Below, in pieces: positions 45,325 through 45,872 of a DNA stretch of 45,872 bases (positions are counted from its first letter, which is position 1; each line of letters starts with the position of its first letter). The notes beneath the pieces were generated by a model that saw nothing but the letters and a program-made list of their open reading frames with translations, ran no database searches and was not told the DNA's origin. Source of the stretch: an uncultured Lachnospiraceae bacterium (GTDB lineage Bacteria > Bacillota > Clostridia > Lachnospirales > Lachnospiraceae); assembly GCA_947174015.1 (NCBI GenBank), contig CAMWHJ010000022.1, positions 1-45,872 of the forward strand, written 5' to 3'. Both the position numbers and the translations under genes were made by a program.

Positions 45325-45513
45325 TTACTGCTTGTTGGAGCTGCTGGAGTCTTCAGAACTGTTGGAGCAATTGGAGCTGTTTGAACTTGAGTTTGTGGAG
45401 CTGTTTGAGCTATTGGAACTTGAGTTTGTGGAGCTGTTCTGCACCTTATTCTTGTTAGAATAGTTCTGAGAAGAATTTGTTGCGTTTGATGAATTATTTG
45501 CATTTTTTGCCAT
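45325..45513 (-). CDS. Asn/Ser-only low-complexity small protein
   Basis: A 62-residue protein starting MAKNANNSSNATNSS. Nearly all residues are Asn or Ser, with a few Lys, Thr and Gln, single Tyr and Cys residues, and an acidic patch SEDSS before the end. There is no hydrophobic segment or signal peptide. It is accepted as a gene because AGGAGG lies nine bases before the ATG and a strong hairpin follows the stop. No family was recognised. It could be a spore, storage or phase-forming protein, but that is speculation. Confidence 0.65.
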   Translation of the reverse strand: MAKNANNSSNATNSSQNYSNKNKVQNSSTNSSSNSSNSSTNSSSNSSNCSNSSEDSSSSNKQ

Positions 45514-45637
45514 GATAAATGCCCTCCTAAATCTAATTTTATTTTACAAAGTTAGTATCTCTTCTTTTCGCAAATCTATTCTGAAAAATCTCAGGAATTA
45601 ATTTTTTTATATTTCTTAAAATTTCTTAAAATAATGC

Positions 45638-45781
45638 TTGCTTTTTTCGACATAATGTGATAAATTATCATTTGTAAGAAGAATTAACCCTTCAAAAGTT
45701 CTTTTTATATTTTATAACCCCTTATTAATTATTTATACTCCCCTCATCAAGCCGCATGGTTTTACCATGCGGCTTATTTTC
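45638..45781 (+). ncRNA. Possible plus-strand small RNA with strong terminator
   Basis: A perfect 12-bp stem (AAGCCGCATGGT/ACCATGCGGCTT, loop TTT) at 45749-45775 is followed by ATTTTC on the plus strand only. Upstream is a weak promoter-like TTGCTT, 17-bp spacer, TAAATT (45638-45666). A 13-bp palindrome TGATAA-A-TTATCA (45658-45670) overlaps the -10. No open frame lies between. The terminator hairpin is clear; the RNA is inferred. The 359 bp from 45514 to the end hold no gene besides this and the repeat. Confidence 0.35.
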
Positions 45782-45818
45782 TATATGAACATGAGAAGCA
45801 GATAACATAACCTACTGG

Positions 45819-45872
45819 TTTGCCTGTTATATCCACTTTTTCTTACGGTCTGTGCAGTAAATGCACAGACCT
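45819..45872. repeat. Interspersed hairpin repeat, copy 4 (cut by window end)
   Basis: It begins at TTTGCCTGTTATATCCAC and runs through the perfect 10-bp hairpin (45847-45871). The window ends one base after the stem. Its last 38 bases equal the first 38 of the window. Confidence 0.85.

Noticed and set aside
45658-45670. TGATAA-A-TTATCA palindrome as a Fur box
   Set aside because: A Fur box needs a 7-1-7 TGATAAT-N-ATTATCA core. This is 6-1-6, and no iron gene is near. It is kept only as an unnamed palindrome.

Overview
The window looks like a chromosomal piece of a gut-type Firmicute, most likely Lachnospiraceae. Base composition is low in GC (judged by eye), Shine-Dalgarno sites are AGGAGG-like, serS is controlled by a T-box, and several families are common in that group (DUF1622, DUF3783, a glucosaminidase with cadherin-like and dockerin domains, papain-like protease with a copper-amine-oxidase-type stalk). 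Every convincing protein gene and all seven tRNAs lie on the minus strand, so transcription runs from high to low coordinates. The first 38 bases equal the last 38 bases. They belong to a hairpin-bearing interspersed repeat with four copies here, so this may be a complete contig broken at a multicopy repeat.

From the right end downward: an Asn/Ser-only small protein, a rhodanese, and a run made of a THUMP-type RNA methyltransferase, a membrane-anchored C1A protease, an N-acetylmuramoyl-L-alanine amidase, RdgB and a YfcE-type phosphoesterase. Next come a seven-tRNA operon (Pro-Gly-Arg-His-Gln-Lys-Leu) and a signalling block of about 11 kb. That block holds an intact HD-GYP response regulator, a structured inverted-repeat element, a PAS histidine kinase with a degenerate Hpt tail, a response regulator with a degenerate HD-GYP domain, and the chemosensory operon cheR-cheB-receiver-cheA-cheW-mcp.

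The middle holds an envelope pair: a secreted SH3/glucosaminidase/cadherin-like/dockerin protein, followed by a membrane protein with an extracellular cohesin-like domain and a roughly 340-residue charged cytoplasmic tail carrying SER repeats. clpC, a small beta-rich protein, radA, an ECF sigma/anti-sigma pair, and DUF3783-Nudix follow. Then comes a cyclic-di-GMP block: a LacI-type sensor fused to an intact GGDEF, SseB, DUF1622, and a PAS/GAF-like protein with a degenerate GGDEF and an apparently intact EAL. The left end holds nitrilase-DUF2156-trkH-trkA, HAD-aminotransferase-Hpt, T-box-serS, and lysA bracketed by two repeat copies.

Themes: (1) cyclic-di-GMP turnover (two GGDEF, one EAL, two HD-GYP proteins, one of them probably dead) beside a one-receptor chemosensory operon; (2) cell-wall remodelling, with an adjacent cohesin-dockerin pair as the most unusual unit; (3) several non-coding structures: the repeat family, a 166-bp nested inverted-repeat element, a structured trkH-trkA spacer, and a terminator-like hairpin inside the tRNA operon. 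All functions are read from motifs in the sequence. No database search was possible.
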